64,000 nucleotides of DNA from Amoebophrya sp. A120 (GCA_905178155.1 CAJINV010000004.1:8764882-8828881), one strand, 5' to 3'; numbered from the stretch's first letter, positions 33,201-45,599 are shown. Made by a program: numbers and translations. Notes: a model not told the origin generated them from the sequence alone.

Positions 33201-33290
33201 TTCGGCCTCGGGGATTCGTACTCAGGTCGTGTTTCGCGCAACGAAGAAGTGCGAAAACTGAACGTTTGGCGCGAGCCGCTTCTCGCCGGG
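27300..33290. repeat. Higher-order satellite-like array (about 660-bp unit)
   Basis: Nested repeat. Sub-units of about 90-110 bp each carry GGCTTCGGGGATTCGTACTC followed by (A/C)GGTCGTGTTT or ACGCCGTGTTTCG. Six or seven sub-units plus one distinctive AT-rich segment (ATAAAAATAAAATTTTGAAA) form a higher-order unit. The anchor GAGGTGGTTT falls at about 27798, 29122, 29782, 30449, 31112, 31866 and 32528. Most intervals are 660-667; one is 754 (an extra sub-unit) and the first is 1324 (about two units). All frames contain long spurious ORFs. Confidence 0.92.
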
Positions 33291-33329
33291 TGCGAAAGCT
33301 GAACGCTCTGGTGCGAAAACTGAACGTTT

Positions 33330-33508
33330 GCCGCCATTTTGGGGACCGCGAATTTGCCCGGCAGGCACGCTATGCTGGCCTCGGAAGTGGCCAAAAAGCT
33401 GCCCCCCGCGGGCAGCCATTTTGGGGGCCGCGAATTTGTCCGGCAGGCACGCTATGCTGGCCTCGGGGGGGGCCAAAAAGTCGCCCCCCGCTAGCAGCCA
33501 TTTTGGGG
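33330..33508. repeat. 82-bp tandem repeat running into assembly gap
   Basis: GCCATTTTGGGG followed by GCGAATTTG and GGCAGGCACGCTATGCTGGC repeats at about 33333, 33416 and 33497 and is cut off by the gap. Confidence 0.88.
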
Positions 33509-33608
33509 NNNNNNNNNNNNNNNNNNNNNNNNNNNNNNNNNNNNNNNNNNNNNNNNNNNNNNNNNNNNNNNNNNNNNNNNNNNNNNNNNNNNNNNNNNNN
33601 NNNNNNNN
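33509..33608. other. Assembly gap (100 N)
   Basis: Exactly 100 N, the usual placeholder for a gap of unknown size. It separates two different tandem arrays, so the true missing length may be much larger. Confidence 0.99.
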
Positions 33609-34630
33609 CCCCGCATGGACGTCTGGCTTTTGGGGCGGCAGAAAGTGACGTCGTCTTGGATAGCAGCTTTTGGCCTTTCGGGAAACCGCGGCCCCGCATG
33701 GAAATCTGGCTTTTGGAGCGGCAAAAAGTGATGTCTTAGATAGCTGCTTTTGGCCTTTCGGGAAACCGCGGCCCCGCATGGCAGTCTGGCTTTTGGGGCG
33801 GCAAAAAAAGGTGTCGCCGATAGCAGCTGTTGGCCTTTCGGGAAACCGCGGCCCCGCATGGTAATCTGGCTTTTGGGGCGGCAAAAAGTGATGTCTTGGA
33901 TAGCAGCCTTTGGCCTTTTGGGAAACCGCGGCCCCGCATGGGAGTCTGGCTTTTGGAGCGGCAAAAAGTGATGTCTTGGGTAGCGGCTTTTGGCCTTTCG
34001 GGAAACCGCGGCCCCGCATGGAAATCTGGCTTTTGACGCGGCAAAAGACGGCGTTTCAGATGGTGGCTTTCGGCTGCTCGGGAAGAGCGGCCTCGCCTGG
34101 AAATCTGGCCTCCGTCGTGGTGGGAAAAAGATGGGCTGAGGGTAGCGCTTTTTGGCCTTTCGGAAAACCACGGCCTCGCGTGGAAATCTGGCTTTTGGCG
34201 CGGCAAAGACGACGTCGCTCATAGCAGCTTTCAGCCTTTCGGGAAATTGCGGCTTCGCAGGGAGCTCCGGCACCGGCCTCGGGTGAGAAAAAGATGGGCT
34301 GGGGTGAGAAGCTATTCGCATTTCGGGAAACCACGGCCTCGCAGGGAAACCTGGCTTTTGGCGCGGCAAAAGCCGGCGTCTCAGATAGTAGTTTGCGGCC
34401 TTTCATCGGGAAATTGCGGCCTCGCGGGGAAATCTTGCCTCCGCGGCGGGAACAAGATGGGCCGGGGGGAGCACCTTTTGGCATTTCGGGAAATCGCGGC
34501 CTCGCATCGAAGCCTGGCTCTTGAAGCGGCAGCGCCGATATCGCGCGTAGCAGCTTTTGGAATTGGAAAGTCACCTGGAAACTGCGGCCCCGCTTTTGGC
34601 ATGCAAAGGCCCCGCTTTTGGCATTTCATC
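33609..34630. repeat. 80-bp tandem array
   Basis: Units carry GGCCCCGCATGG, AATCTGGCTTTTGG and GCGGCAAAAAGTGATGTCTT. The CCCCGCATGG landmark falls at about 33691, 33771, 33851, 33931 and 34011 (period 80). From 34050 to 34630 the units diverge and vary in length. Confidence 0.92.
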
Positions 34631-34679
34631 TGAATTTGTGGCCTCGCACTTAAGTCCGAGCTTGCGACCACAGGAAAAA

Positions 34680-36415
34680 AGCGATGGTCAACGGTAAGGC
34701 TCCTTGGTCTTCAGGGGCGAACAATATACTGGATGAACAAGCCGTGCCAGCACTCTGGCTACAGATGCAGAAACAGCTAGATACGCGTGAAAAATTCGTG
34801 CGAACATAGTGGCGTCACACGTTAGTACGTAGCCGATGCGGGAACCAGTAAAGATAAAATCTAGAAATAGTTTCGTTTTGGCCCCCGCGGATTGGTCTGT
34901 CCTCTGCGGCCAGAGGGCGCAACCCCGTGTTTTTTTGTGTGCAAAAATCGAGTCTTCGCCGCGCCCAGCCGCTTTTGAGGCGAAGAATGACACCGGCCAG
35001 CATGCTGTGCTGCAGCGTCGTTCGCACGAAATTTTCTTTTTCGAAAACTGGAGGCACGAATTCCTCCCGGATGCGCTTTATTTGGCTTGCCTACGACGTC
35101 TAAATATGATTTTCATTGGACCAGATACAGAGGTAACTCGTTGAAGTCTGGGCAAGATCTCTCCTTCTAGACGGAAGCTCTGAACGTGCGAACAGACCGC
35201 CACCTCGTGCGGGTTAGATGATGATGATGATGATCAAATTTGTTGCGGTCGCGTCGCAGTGTCGACGAATGTCTACCGTAGCGCTTGCGTTTTGGGTCGT
35301 CACAAGGAGTTGTGATATCAGATCAGTACCGATCGTCGACGCACCAGGAGCAAGCATTACTCGTACATGAGATCGTGCGTACGTGAGAACAGAGCATACA
35401 AGTGTTACATGTATGTATATGAAAGAGATCGCGTTATTGATGTTCTTCTTTGTGATGTTGATGCAGACCGCATGCACATGGATGGGATCATCGGGGTCGG
35501 CATTGGGCACGTACACGTAGCGTTCTGTCAATGACTCTGTTGTAGTTTCGTTTCGTGAGAGGCATAACAAAAGTCGCCGCCAGCATCGCAAAAGCTCGCC
35601 TTTTATATCGGGTTGTAAGTATTCATCACAAAAAATCAATAAAGCGAGTGCAAAATGGTTGTGAGTACTGGCCAAATTATCGTCGTCTAGGCGTCGAGGC
35701 GAGCTTGCATCTGCGTATTAATCTATGGTTAGAACAAAGGGAAAGGCCTCGGTCCTCGGCAGGCGTTGATCTTGCGCAAACCGCTACTCGGTAGACGTGC
35801 CTCGTTCGGGGCGAAGAGAAATTTGATGTGGACAAGAGACCATTTGTAACAGATTTAGGGCGATTGAATCTTTTTTTCTGTAAAGAGAAGGAACAAAAAA
35901 CGGAAAAACACAACAACCCTTCAAAAAAATTTCTTCTTGAAAATAATTCCTGAATTAACCACTGCCCCCCGTAGTTCGGCTGCCAGTAGGTTGCGCTCGG
36001 CGGATCCCACGCTGCTCGGGAACACCTGCAAATTGCCGGAGAGCTGACATTGTCTTCGACACGGGGGCAGGTGACTGAAGGCAACGCTGCGTAGTCATCT
36101 ACTTCCTGCACCAGAACTTACTGCAAGCGAGCCGTGGGAGAAGAAGCGGTACTGATCCAAACGTGCAGGAGCACTTGCTTGTAGAAACAACGGCCAGGTG
36201 CAGCGCGTGCTCGACAGCACACGGCAGGGAGTGTTAATCACTGGGTTTCGGCCACACCAGAAGGACGAGCAGGTCGGAGGAGTGTCGTAGGTGCAGCGCA
36301 AACCACAACAGAAACAGAAACAACAATCTTCTACAGCAAGGAAAAAGCCCTTCTACAGCAGGGCTTCTCCAGTTCTTTCGTAGCTGTCGGCAACCTCATC
36401 TGCTTTTGGAGCAGA
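34680..36415. other. Intergenic region
   Basis: About 1.7 kb without a supportable gene. It contains a short ATG trinucleotide run (35218-35235). ORFs on the minus strand here are low-quality and lack domains. Confidence 0.5.
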
Positions 36416-39402
36416 ATGAATGGAACCGAAGAAAAACCTACACCAAGAAGCCCCGGGAAGCGGAAAAGCGTCGATGGAGAGAATTCTCCCTCGATCCGCC
36501 GGTCACGCCGCAAGTCGGAAGATGATAATCCCGGCTTCCACCACTGTACCCCCACTTCTCTATCAAATGCTAGTAATATGTCCAGGGTTGGAAGGATGCA
36601 AACTTGTCATTCTCTCGTGACAAGAGTGAAAAATCTGTCATGCGTGTCGCGTTACGGCGACTTGCTGCTGTCATGCAAAAATGCGATTTGTCATGCCATG
36701 CGGTTTGCCCAAGAGAGACGTAGTTGTGAAGGAACCCTCCTGCAGAGCGTGCTATAGGACTCTGCGTGTCATCTAGACAAAATTGGCATGCTAAGTATTC
36801 AGACCTAGACATTTTCGCAATGCATATTCTGCTCAGGAAAAAGTACCCAGTTTCAGCGTCGCTGATCATCAGCAGCAGCAGGCGACTTCGGAGCCCCCGA
36901 ACGGGCCGAAAGAGAAAGTGCATGTGGACCATCTACCAGCTAGAACTAAAGCTCCGCTATCAAGTGCAAATATGTCCGGATCTGGAAGATAATTGCAAGG
37001 TTACTCTCTCCTGCAGGATTCGCATGACCCAGAAGGTTTGGAATACATGCTCTAGCATTTTTAAACGCTTTGAGAAGGCTCCTTGATCTCTAATTTGCAT
37101 GACAAACGCTGTTTTCGGATAACCAAAATTATTTGGCACCGTATTTGCTAGTCATGCAGTAAAGATTTTTGTGTCAACCAGCATGACACTTCCAGACCCG
37201 GACATATTTGCACTGGATAGAGTCAGCATTCCCAAATAGAAAGTGGCTCTCCCGACGGAAAATGCCGCAGAGACAGCTTGTCCAACGCTGGAGCAGCAGG
37301 CAAATGGTCGGAAGCGGAGATTATAGGACAGGAGGCGGAGGCTCTATCCCCGAAAGAAACGCTAGCACACCATATCTGCATATGCAAAACTGAATTTACG
37401 AAGCAATACTTACACGAAATTCCGAAATATTCGTTCTGTCTTGCTTAAAAACCACGGTTTGGTCCGCCCATAACATCCCTTCCTCGCATTCTTCTGCATC
37501 ACGGCGAAACATGATGTACTAGCTTTTTTCCATGTGATAGAACGTCAGCAGCGACGACGGGCGCGTCAAGTCGGTGTACTACGAGTCGGTCATCAAGCAC
37601 CGGCGGAACGCAGTGTGGATACTCGCTAAAGAATGGACCGGATCATACAACCTCCACGTGAGAAGGGTAGACTTGCAGTTCTGCCTGAAGTTCTACGAGC
37701 ACGTGTTGCACCAGAACCGCCCCAATGGCGTCACCGACTACGTCCAGTCCATTTTGCGCCCCAGGGACACGCCTTCCAGCCCACAAGCGCTGGTAATCTT
37801 TTGCGGCAGCACTGCGAAGGGCGACATCGAAAGTGTCGAACGGGTCTGCAGGGCGGCGGGGTTACACGAGGGGGCCTTCACGCTTTTGGATGGTGTGCTT
37901 GCTCTTCTCGTGGGGGCGCAGATTAGCGAGCTCAAGGGCGCCCGGGAGCTTCACCGCGGCGTTCGACGCCGGCCGGGACAGGAGTGTCAGCGATGTGGAA
38001 CGGGAGGCCAAAGCGATGACCGATGCTTTTGGCCGTGGAGCTTTCACGCGCCCCTGCAACAAGACCGGGCGCGTCAAGGTGGGTTACACTTACGCCTCGC
38101 CCGACGGGGTGGTCCGCACTGCCACGCTCCGGTACTTCGGCAGCGACACCTTTGACTACGCCGAATTCCGGGAGAAGGTTCTGCTTGGAAACGCCAGCAG
38201 GCTGCGCGCGAGGAAGCCGGGATCGGTGGTTTACCGCTTTGGCACGTGGCGAACGCCAAACGGTGGTGCAGTCGGGAAACCGAAACAATTGCACGACAAG
38301 GTGATGACCGCCATTTCTCTCGACGGGCCGCCAGCCCGCGAATTCTTTGCGGACGCAACGACCGTGGGCTTTCCCAGCAAGGTGGACGCGGAGTGGTACG
38401 TCGTGTTCAAACGCGAGCTGGAGGTGGTGTGCTCGATGCTCGAAGACGTCGTCCTGTCGGAGACGGAGAGTGGTATGGCGATTGAAACGCAGACGGTTTT
38501 GCGGCTGATGGCACAATGGGGAGACTCCAAGCTGAATGACGCGATTTTGGAGCTTCTGTTGAAACTGTGTCTGGACGAGCATCAGGACATGCTGAGCCTC
38601 TCGAAGTCAAATGTGATCTTCGGAATCCTCCTCGAGTGCATCGAGAACAGCGTAGCTGGACTGAGGGACAAGGTCGAGCTGATCCACCCGACCACCATCA
38701 GAAGTACCGACTTGGCTGATAAAGAGGCGCTCCGCCGCTGGTACCATATGCATTGCAAATATCTCCGGGTCTGGAAACTTGTAATGCTGAATGGTCATCA
38801 TGATTGAGTGTGCGTGTGCCTTCAATTGCAGCGGAGCATGAACAGTTTTTCAATCGCTTTCTCCTGCGCAGCACGCATTATTTCGTGACGAGATTGTGGT
38901 GCTTTTGCAGCTCTGTGCAATACAGATTTTTGGTTCATCAACCTTTCCAGACCCAGACATTTTTGCAGGGGATATACCAGGGTGGGCGACGGGGACCGAA
39001 GCCCTGCAACCGGGTTCATGTCATGGGTTCGGTTTTGGAGTATCTCGCATACAAGGAACCCCTGGCAATTGCGGCGCTGGCAATTGCGGCGCTGCTGGCT
39101 CCGTGCTCTTGGCGGAGCGGCACCGGCGTGCTGGGCTTGGTATAGCCACGAGCACCGTCGTCCGCCGCATGGTGGACGATTTCGGGAGGGACCTCCTTGC
39201 TGACGCCAGTACCACCGCATCCCTGCCCGTGAGCGGGCCGAGGGACGACGCCCCTGGCGCAGCCGACCCCGCGGTGTTTGCCGTCGGTCCACCCGAGACC
39301 GAAGCACCGCGTGAATCCGCAGGTACGGGCCCGGCCGCCGAAGCGGCTTCCGCCTCCGCGGTGTTATTGCAGAACCTTTCTACCACACAAAAATCCAAGT
39401 AG
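36416..39402 (+). CDS. Unrecognised multi-exon protein with two apparent frameshifts
   Basis: Starts MNGTEEKPTPRSPGKRKSVDG at 36416. Exons 36416-36560, 36832-36957 and 37225-about 37385 are low-complexity and joined by introners. After an unresolved intron, an exon of about 1.2 kb runs from about 37555 to 38746, then 38980 on. In the large exon a good frame (YYESVIKHRRNAVWILAKEW... LLDGVLALLVGAQ) must switch near 37930 to a second good frame (SFTAAFDAGRDRSVSDVERE... DKEALRRWYH). Another switch is needed near 39090 (PLAIAALAIAAL to LGIATSTVVRRMVDDFG). These could be sequencing indels, unseen short introns or decay. The later part is helical and Leu-rich (LMAQWGDSKLNDAILELLLKL), perhaps an armadillo-like fold; no family is recognised. 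Three introners sit in it. Confidence 0.5.
36561..36826. mobile_element. Introner R (family 1, diverged)
   Basis: 266 bp with flanks TTCTC/TTCTG (4 of 5). Left TATCAAATGCTAGTAATATG; right CTAGACATTTTCGCAATGCATA. Excision joins ACT TCT C to CT CAG GAA in an open frame. Interior TGTCATGC motifs are retained. Confidence 0.82.
36958..37219. mobile_element. Introner S (family 1)
   Basis: 262 bp. Ends TATCAAGTGCAAATATG with CCGGATCTGGAAG and the inverse CTTCCAGACCCGGACATATT ... GGATA. The flanks do not match. Removing five bases after the right end still leaves the longest open frame, so the duplication has probably decayed. Confidence 0.8.
38747..38974. mobile_element. Introner T (family 1, 228 bp)
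   Basis: Perfect duplication TACCA (38742-38746, 38975-38979). Left TATGCATTGCAAATATC then CGGGTCTGG; right CCAGACCCAGACATTTTTGC ... GGGATA. Excision joins CGC TGG TAC CA to G GGT GGG. Confidence 0.9.
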
Positions 39403-39689
39403 ACCCGTACCGTGTTCGAATACTACACTCGCATTGCATGTCTGTTTCAGTGTTTATGTTAGGATACGACAAAAATAAAGATTTGTTTTGGGCTGTTGAG
39501 TATGACTGTGTTTCAAGACGCTTTTGCTTGTCTTTTTTTTTATCTTGCATGACAGACAATGTGCTCTCGCGTCCGCATGGGGCTGCAGAGAGCGTTTCTT
39601 ATGACAGCAAAACACCGGCCAAATGAATTTACTTTTTCTATATTGATTCTTTTATGCAAGATGCATTATGTTGGTTAGGATTACGGTTT

Positions 39690-41114
39690 GGGCTTACTTT
39701 TCCGTAGCATACTTGCACAGTGCATGGCGCGTTGGACTCTGGCACTTGCAGCCCTGAAGGAGCAGGAGCTTGCGCGGATCACCAGTTCTCCGGACGGTTC
39801 TGACGAACATAGAATGGCTTCCGCGGCGAATGCGACTGAGGTGCACCAAGTGAACATGCAACTGTTGCAGGACTGGAACGCGATAGTGGCTGAACACATG
39901 AGGTTTCTAGCCTTATTTTCATTTTTATTCCAATATGTCAGTCGTGCTCATGTCATGATGAATGCGGATGGGCTTGGGTACTTATGCACTTTACTCAGTT
40001 TCTGTTTCACTGTTCAAAGAGGATCGTTTCCATATGACCTTCCAGGTACTCACGTCCCGATCTACTTGACCTCCTGCTACAGCACGGCGTTTTGGGAACG
40101 CCGTATGACCCGTCCTGGTATCTGCACTGCAGTGGCGCCTCGTCGGGAAGGTGTTCACTTCTACGCATTTTCACCCACATCGATTAAAGTAGAAATATTG
40201 ATATTCATAGTCGTCGTGCGCGGGTTTTATATTTTTTATGTTTTTCTGATTTTCATCATGTGCACCACGGAGAATCGGAACAAAACAGGCCGACTCTCGC
40301 GGACTGCTTTACGTACTTGGAGGCTGACGCGACGACGGAGAAAAATCTGGTTCCGGTCATTAAAGCGTTTGCCTGCATTCGGATGCCACCGGGCTGGACC
40401 GCGCACAACGATCTGAGTTTGCGTCGGTGCTTCTCCAATCTGTCACTCCAAGTGATCCAGTGCTGGAAGCATCCCTTTTACGACCACTTCGTGCAGCTGG
40501 TGAACTGCGAACGGTACGGCAGCCTCATACAGCAGCACTACCCGGAAATTGGTGACGCCATCGTATCAAAAGAGAACAAGTGCACCCATACCGTGTTCGA
40601 AATCCTTCGTCATCTCACTACCTTGTCATTGTACAGAAATTTGTTCGCCTCTATCTGAGGGTTACTCGGCATTTCATTTGCAGCCTCTGCCTTCTTGCAT
40701 TAAAATAGAACCACCTGTTTTGCCAGCTCATTCGCAGGAAAATTTCGTATAGTGGCACAAAAAAGCACCTACATGCAAATCATTTTGAATATGGTATGCT
40801 CCTCTTCACTGGGATACATTGAGCAGGACGCCCTTCCGAAATTCGACGACTGCGTCAACCAGCTTCCATTGCACTACTACAGTGGCGTGCGACAACTGGC
40901 CGATGCGCTTGACATCCACCTACAAGCTGCTCCGATCACGGTAGGGGAAATCTACGAAAACCTGATCGAGATCACTCGCGTTGGGTTGCCGCACGCAGCA
41001 GTGGTGACTACTGCGGTGAAGATATTTTTAGGGGCAGAGTTTAACCGAAGAGGAGGGTTTGCGAAATCAGGAGCACAGCGACCCGAAGTCACGGGACCAT
41101 TTTGCGTGCACTAA
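39690..41114 (+). CDS. Unrecognised exons, probable continuation of the 36.4-kb gene
   Basis: Coding-quality segments are 39690-39905 (ILAQCMARWTLALAALKEQE), about 40046-40148 (SRPDLLDLLLQHGVLGTPYD), about 40290-40625 (PTLADCFTYLEADATTEKN ... KHPFYDHFVQLVNC) and about 40755-41114 (ending VTGPFCVH, stop). The second and third join as GGA AG/G CCG across GTGTTC...AACAG. Composition is Leu/Cys-rich and helical; no domain is recognised. It may be the 3' half of the preceding gene or a separate gene. The segment KENKCTHTVFEILRHLT is cut by a further unresolved intron (about 40625-40755). Confidence 0.45.
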
Positions 41115-43247
41115 AAAGCCTATTGTACAAGTTTTGTTTTTGTATTCGAACCTGGTTTCTTATTCTTTTTGTTTCGGGTAGATTCAATTCCGTTTCAGAT
41201 CGGACCTTCCAAAGGAAATACAGGGGTAATGCACGCTTGCTGTTTCGCTTTGCATTTACTGAAATTTGAATTGAAGGGCTTCCACCTACTTTTTTGTAAA
41301 GTAGAATTCCGCTGCATGTCGTCTTCGAACGAGATACCCAAATACTGCTAGGCTAAAATTGCAGAGGATGCCGTTGGGACAGACTTGTAAGATTTAATCA
41401 AATTGTGGTTTTAAACGTTGTGACCGTCTTCTTAGTAAATTTTATCAACGCATTACCCGCTGGCGGAGCGAGGACTGCTTCTGCTATGAGGGAATTTTCG
41501 CTGTGCCTGGGCTATGCTGATTCCGATACTTTGTGATTCCGATACTTTGTAGAAGACTTGCCGTGCAACAGATCATTTGTATCTTGTTTCCCGCCACCGC
41601 CGCCTCTGGGGAAAGGAACAATGGTGAAAATGCATGGTTTATTGGGACAGCTTTTACCTGTACTTCAGAACTAGCAAGTGGTCTGACTGTGAGCAATTTG
41701 AAATGTTTTTTTTGCGTTCAGCAAAAAGTTTCAAATTCAATTTTGATTTTTTTGCAATGCGCTAAACAATCATGTTACCGACTCGTCTGAAGATGAAGCG
41801 AGCACACAATTGACTTTTTTGCAATGTGTACTACTAATGTTTTGTGCCTGTACCAAAGAGTCACTGAGAGATCGTTCCCCACGATTTTTGCCGGGTATTT
41901 TTGTTGACGTCCAGATTTTCCTATTACCGGACTTCGATATTCCCAGAAAGGACTGCAGACTACTAGCAAATGACAATTTTTTCTTCAGCCTTTTTCTTTC
42001 GCCAAAAACAGAAGAAATGCCCAACTTTCACTTTTCAAAACATCTACAGACTGTTTCTGTTTCGCGACGCGTTTCGTTTTTCTGAACTTTGATTCTTTAT
42101 ATTGCATTTTGCAATCAATGAACATGAACAGCGAGAACGAACGACAAGAAAATTGTTCGTGTGCCTTTCCTGTCAAGTCGCTGAGAGCATTTCGCCCGGC
42201 AGATTCTTCGTATGTTCGCTCAAGAAAACTTGCAGGAGCTCTCGTCCGGCTCGAGGGTGCACCTGCGGCTGCTCAGTCACTGCCAGCTAGTATGGATCGG
42301 CTCCTGGTCTGCCCTGTCGCTCCCGTGTTCTTTTCGTGGCGGTTTTTTTCTCGTGGAAATGCCAATTTTTCGCAAGCTTAAGAGAGATGGCCGCACTAAG
42401 CAGTGCGCGAGCGCATGCGCGATACCTCACGTGGGCATTGCGTTTATTCCTGCCGTCTTATATGCAGCCAATTAGGAAGCCGAAGCTCTTGAACCCTGCC
42501 TTCGTGAGATGAAACTCGTGTACTTAGTCGCGTCTAGAAACATAGACTTTGTGAGATTCTTTCTCCCGTTCGTCGGTCGGTCGTTAAGACTTTCCGCCAG
42601 CACGTTGTATTTCGTTTCCGTATAAAGAACTCCGGAAAAATAAAGAATTGAAAACCCTTTTTGGCGTCACTTCATCGTCTGTGCGTGCATCACCTTGCTT
42701 CATCGTGCGTGGTAAGCTTGTCTGCATACTGACGTCGTTCGACCCAATGCCCGACCACGGGGTCTGTCGGTTAATCGTACGAACGTTGCAAAACACCGCT
42801 TGCTTACGTTGAAGCCTCGTTGCGTCGTTCTCGTTTGTAAATGAGAAAGGGCACTATCACTAAAGTCGGGTAATTGAAATTGTTTTCTACTTCACTGACC
42901 GTTCGCTGGTATCGTGATAAAGTATTTATTTCAAAGGTAGAAGCAAGTTCTTTTTCATGAAGAAGCCGAAGCAACCCACCAACTCATCAATCAGAAACCG
43001 ACTGACCACCCCCCTCGCTGCCCTTTCGAGTAGGTAGAATTTTTCGCAAAACTGAGTCACAATCCCAACAAGCGAACAAGAGACAATCCTGTTGGCCCGT
43101 TTACCGCTAAAAATACCTCGGAAAATAAATCTTCGCAAAACCGTCGCAAGGGTCTGCGTCCTCTTCGTTTGTTTCGCTCGTCGGTATCGATAGAACTAGG
43201 TCGAATAATCTAAAAAGAAAAACCAGAGAACTTCTACCCACACCACA
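41115..43247. other. Intergenic region with diverged repeat
   Basis: About 2.1 kb, AT-rich, with no supportable gene. At about 42500-42760 lies one member of a diverged repeat pair (partner 46100-46345) recognisable by TTTCTCCCGTTCGT and CATCGTGCGTGG. Confidence 0.55.
42500..42760. repeat. Diverged dispersed repeat, copy 1
   Basis: Shares ordered landmarks with 46100-46345: ACTTAGTCG, TTTCTCCCGTTCGT, a GTATT(T/C)(C/T)GT..CCGT segment, CATCGTGCGTGG and a following TACTGACGTCGT-like string. The copies are heavily diverged. Confidence 0.6.
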
Positions 43248-45577
43248 ATGTCGTCCGTATTTCCGTTGGAGAACAATGCCGCGTCCGCTCGTGTGGCACC
43301 GGGTGTGGAACGGGACAACGAGATTATTGTGAACGACGTCTGCTTGATGTTCCGGGGAGATGATGTTGATGACGATGATCATCCTGGTTCTGAACTACAC
43401 GACCGCAAGAAAAACTCCGAGCTGCGCCGCGGCTCTCGGCCGACGTTGGGCGGCGGATCCATTGCTGGTGGTGCAGTCGTCTTGCTGGGTTGTTCCCTCA
43501 GCAACCTGGTACAGCCGGGCTACGGCTACACGGCCACGATCTTGAAGCACAAAGAACACCGGAAGATGAAGCATTCTGGAGCGCCTATTGCGGGTCGCCC
43601 CGGCAACATCGCAACTGAACGTCGCCGGCATGACGCTGGAGCTGGTGCTGCCTCGTCGAATGTCTTGCTTCAGCTTTTCACGAAGAAACAGCGGAAGAAG
43701 GAGAAGGCCGGCTGTGCGCCACCCGAGTCGGCAACGCCGCTCCCAAACCTTCCAATTGTTGCGGGCGGAGACGCCAGCGTGCAGGAGGCGGAGCTCCACA
43801 CCAGCGGAGGCGGAGACGGAGAAACAATGGGCGGTGCGTCATCGGATGAGCGGCGGGCTGATAAAGCTGCTGCACAGGGGGAAGCGACTTCTGAAGCACC
43901 AGAGCCGGTGGCCCCTTCTGAAGCGATTTCTGAAGCGACTTCTTCTAGTACCCCAGCCCCCCCTACTGCCGCGAGTACCACCACGACAACCACAACAACG
44001 ACTGAAGTTAATCTCTGTAATTTTCCCGTGGGGCAAACATGTGACTGTCAGCTCGTTCTTAATAGGGAGGGTGCAGAGCCTGAAGTATCCATAGCGTGCC
44101 AAATCTCTCCCACATCGCTCCGGAAGTACTTTTTTCCAACAAGCCTGCCCTCACACACTCCGCTCTTCGGCCACGACTTTGGTCTACGGGTATGGATTTG
44201 TAGTCGCAAGGTGACGGCGTTTGCTTGTTGCATCTTAGGACATAAAGAAAACAATATACATCAATAGCAACAACGCAGCGCGACGGAAGGTCGTCGCGAT
44301 TCTCGTATACCGACCCAGCAGGAACTACTACAGGCCTCAGTATCTACACACTGGTCGTCCGCAGGCAGCTTGTACATGTTGTTCGGCCGCCTTCCAAGTT
44401 CTCTTGACTTTTATACTTGCGCCTGCTTTTCGAAAAGGAAAACCGTAAAAAGTTTGTATATTACCGCCAACGACCTCAACGTTTTCGGTTTTCATGATTG
44501 ACGGTACTACAACCTGGTTGAATCTTCACGTGACAGAAATAATCACGCTGCTCGCTCCTGCTTAGAACAAACTACCCGGATTACCAGATGATGGGGAGCA
44601 TTTACACATGCATACAGCGCCGACGGACACTACAACCCGTTGGTTGAGGTGGGACTCAAAAAAGACTTTGACTCCGTGGCACCAGCGAGCGGTTCTGCTA
44701 CTTGCTACTCCCAACCAGGTGTGACGGTGAAGGGTTCCATATCGAAAGGAACAGAGTTTTCTCCCTGCTCATCATGCCAAAATCCTAACAGATAGCATGC
44801 CGGATGTCTACTTTTCTATTTCTACTGAAGGAACTGGAACCGCCCCAAGCGGATGTTTTGCAGATGGTCTCCTGTTGATTAAAATCAATCCTTTCTGGTT
44901 GTTTCCGCTGCTCTTGCTTCCCGTGTAAAAGAAAACGACTTAAGTATGCAACGTGCTGACAAAGCTGCTGAGTATCGGCTCGCCAAGAATGATCAACGCC
45001 GTGACAACAAGGGTTCGCTTGGAAGGGCATGGGGATGAAGGAGAATTTTTTCTCACGAGAATCCGGATCGAACGACATTAAGCCGGGAGCGTTCACAATT
45101 TTAAACAACGTGTGCAAGCAGCTGTGCGAGGAGACCAATTACTGTGAGTTCTACTCCGTCGGCGAGGACAGTAGCCTTTTGGAGGATGAATTTCCTTGCA
45201 AGCTTTTCACGGGGTGTGACAAGCCCGTGAACTCCCCGAGTCTCTGGTCTTACTACTACAACCCGCAAGCAACATCTTCTTACGGCGAGCAAATTTGCCG
45301 CATTCCTGGCGAGCCGAAAAACCGGCGTAGAACTCGGAACCACGACGAAACGAGGCGAGCGACGCACAGAAACGATGAAGAGGGGGGACTTAATCATGGT
45401 TTTCAAGAAAGTGCAAAAGCGCAACAGGCAAAATCAAAACGCATATCAAAGCCGAGAGAAGTGCTTGACTATTTCTCTTGCGATGTATTCGTCCGTTATT
45501 CCCTCCGTTCTTCCCCCTTGTTGCGTTGTTGTCAATTAATTTGTATTTTCAGACCACAGTGCAAAAACAAATTTTAG
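43248..45577 (+). CDS. Probable surface or secreted protein with PAN/apple-like segment
   Basis: Starts MSSVFPLENNAASARV at 43248. A hydrophobic stretch at about residues 74-90 (IAGGAVVLLGCSLSNLV) could be an internal signal-anchor. A long Ala/Pro/Ser/Thr/Glu-rich linker leads to a Thr run and NLCNFPVGQTCDCQLV (about 44010-44060). Later exons are about 44610-44716 (YSADGHYNPLVEVGLKKDFD) and about 45030-45290 (NNVCKQLCEETNYCEFYSVG ... PCKLFTGCDKP). The spacing of Cys in the last exon (C-x3-C-x5-C ... C-x5-C) resembles a PAN/apple adhesion module. Exon edges between about 44060 and 45030, and the true stop, are uncertain. No introner is seen. Function beyond an extracellular role is not claimed. 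Confidence 0.5.
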
Positions 45578-45599
45578 AACTCCGTATTCCTTTTTATTT

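Noticed and set aside
27300-33290. Many ORFs of 100-320 aa on both strands
   Set aside because: They repeat with the satellite period, occur in several frames at once and lack domains; they are open only because the repeat has few stops.
33222-34369. Minus-strand ORFs crossing the gap
   Set aside because: They translate the 80-bp repeat and run through 100 N; not genes.
35214-35675. Minus-strand 153-aa ORF
   Set aside because: It begins and ends in low-complexity sequence, including a trinucleotide run, with no recognisable domain.
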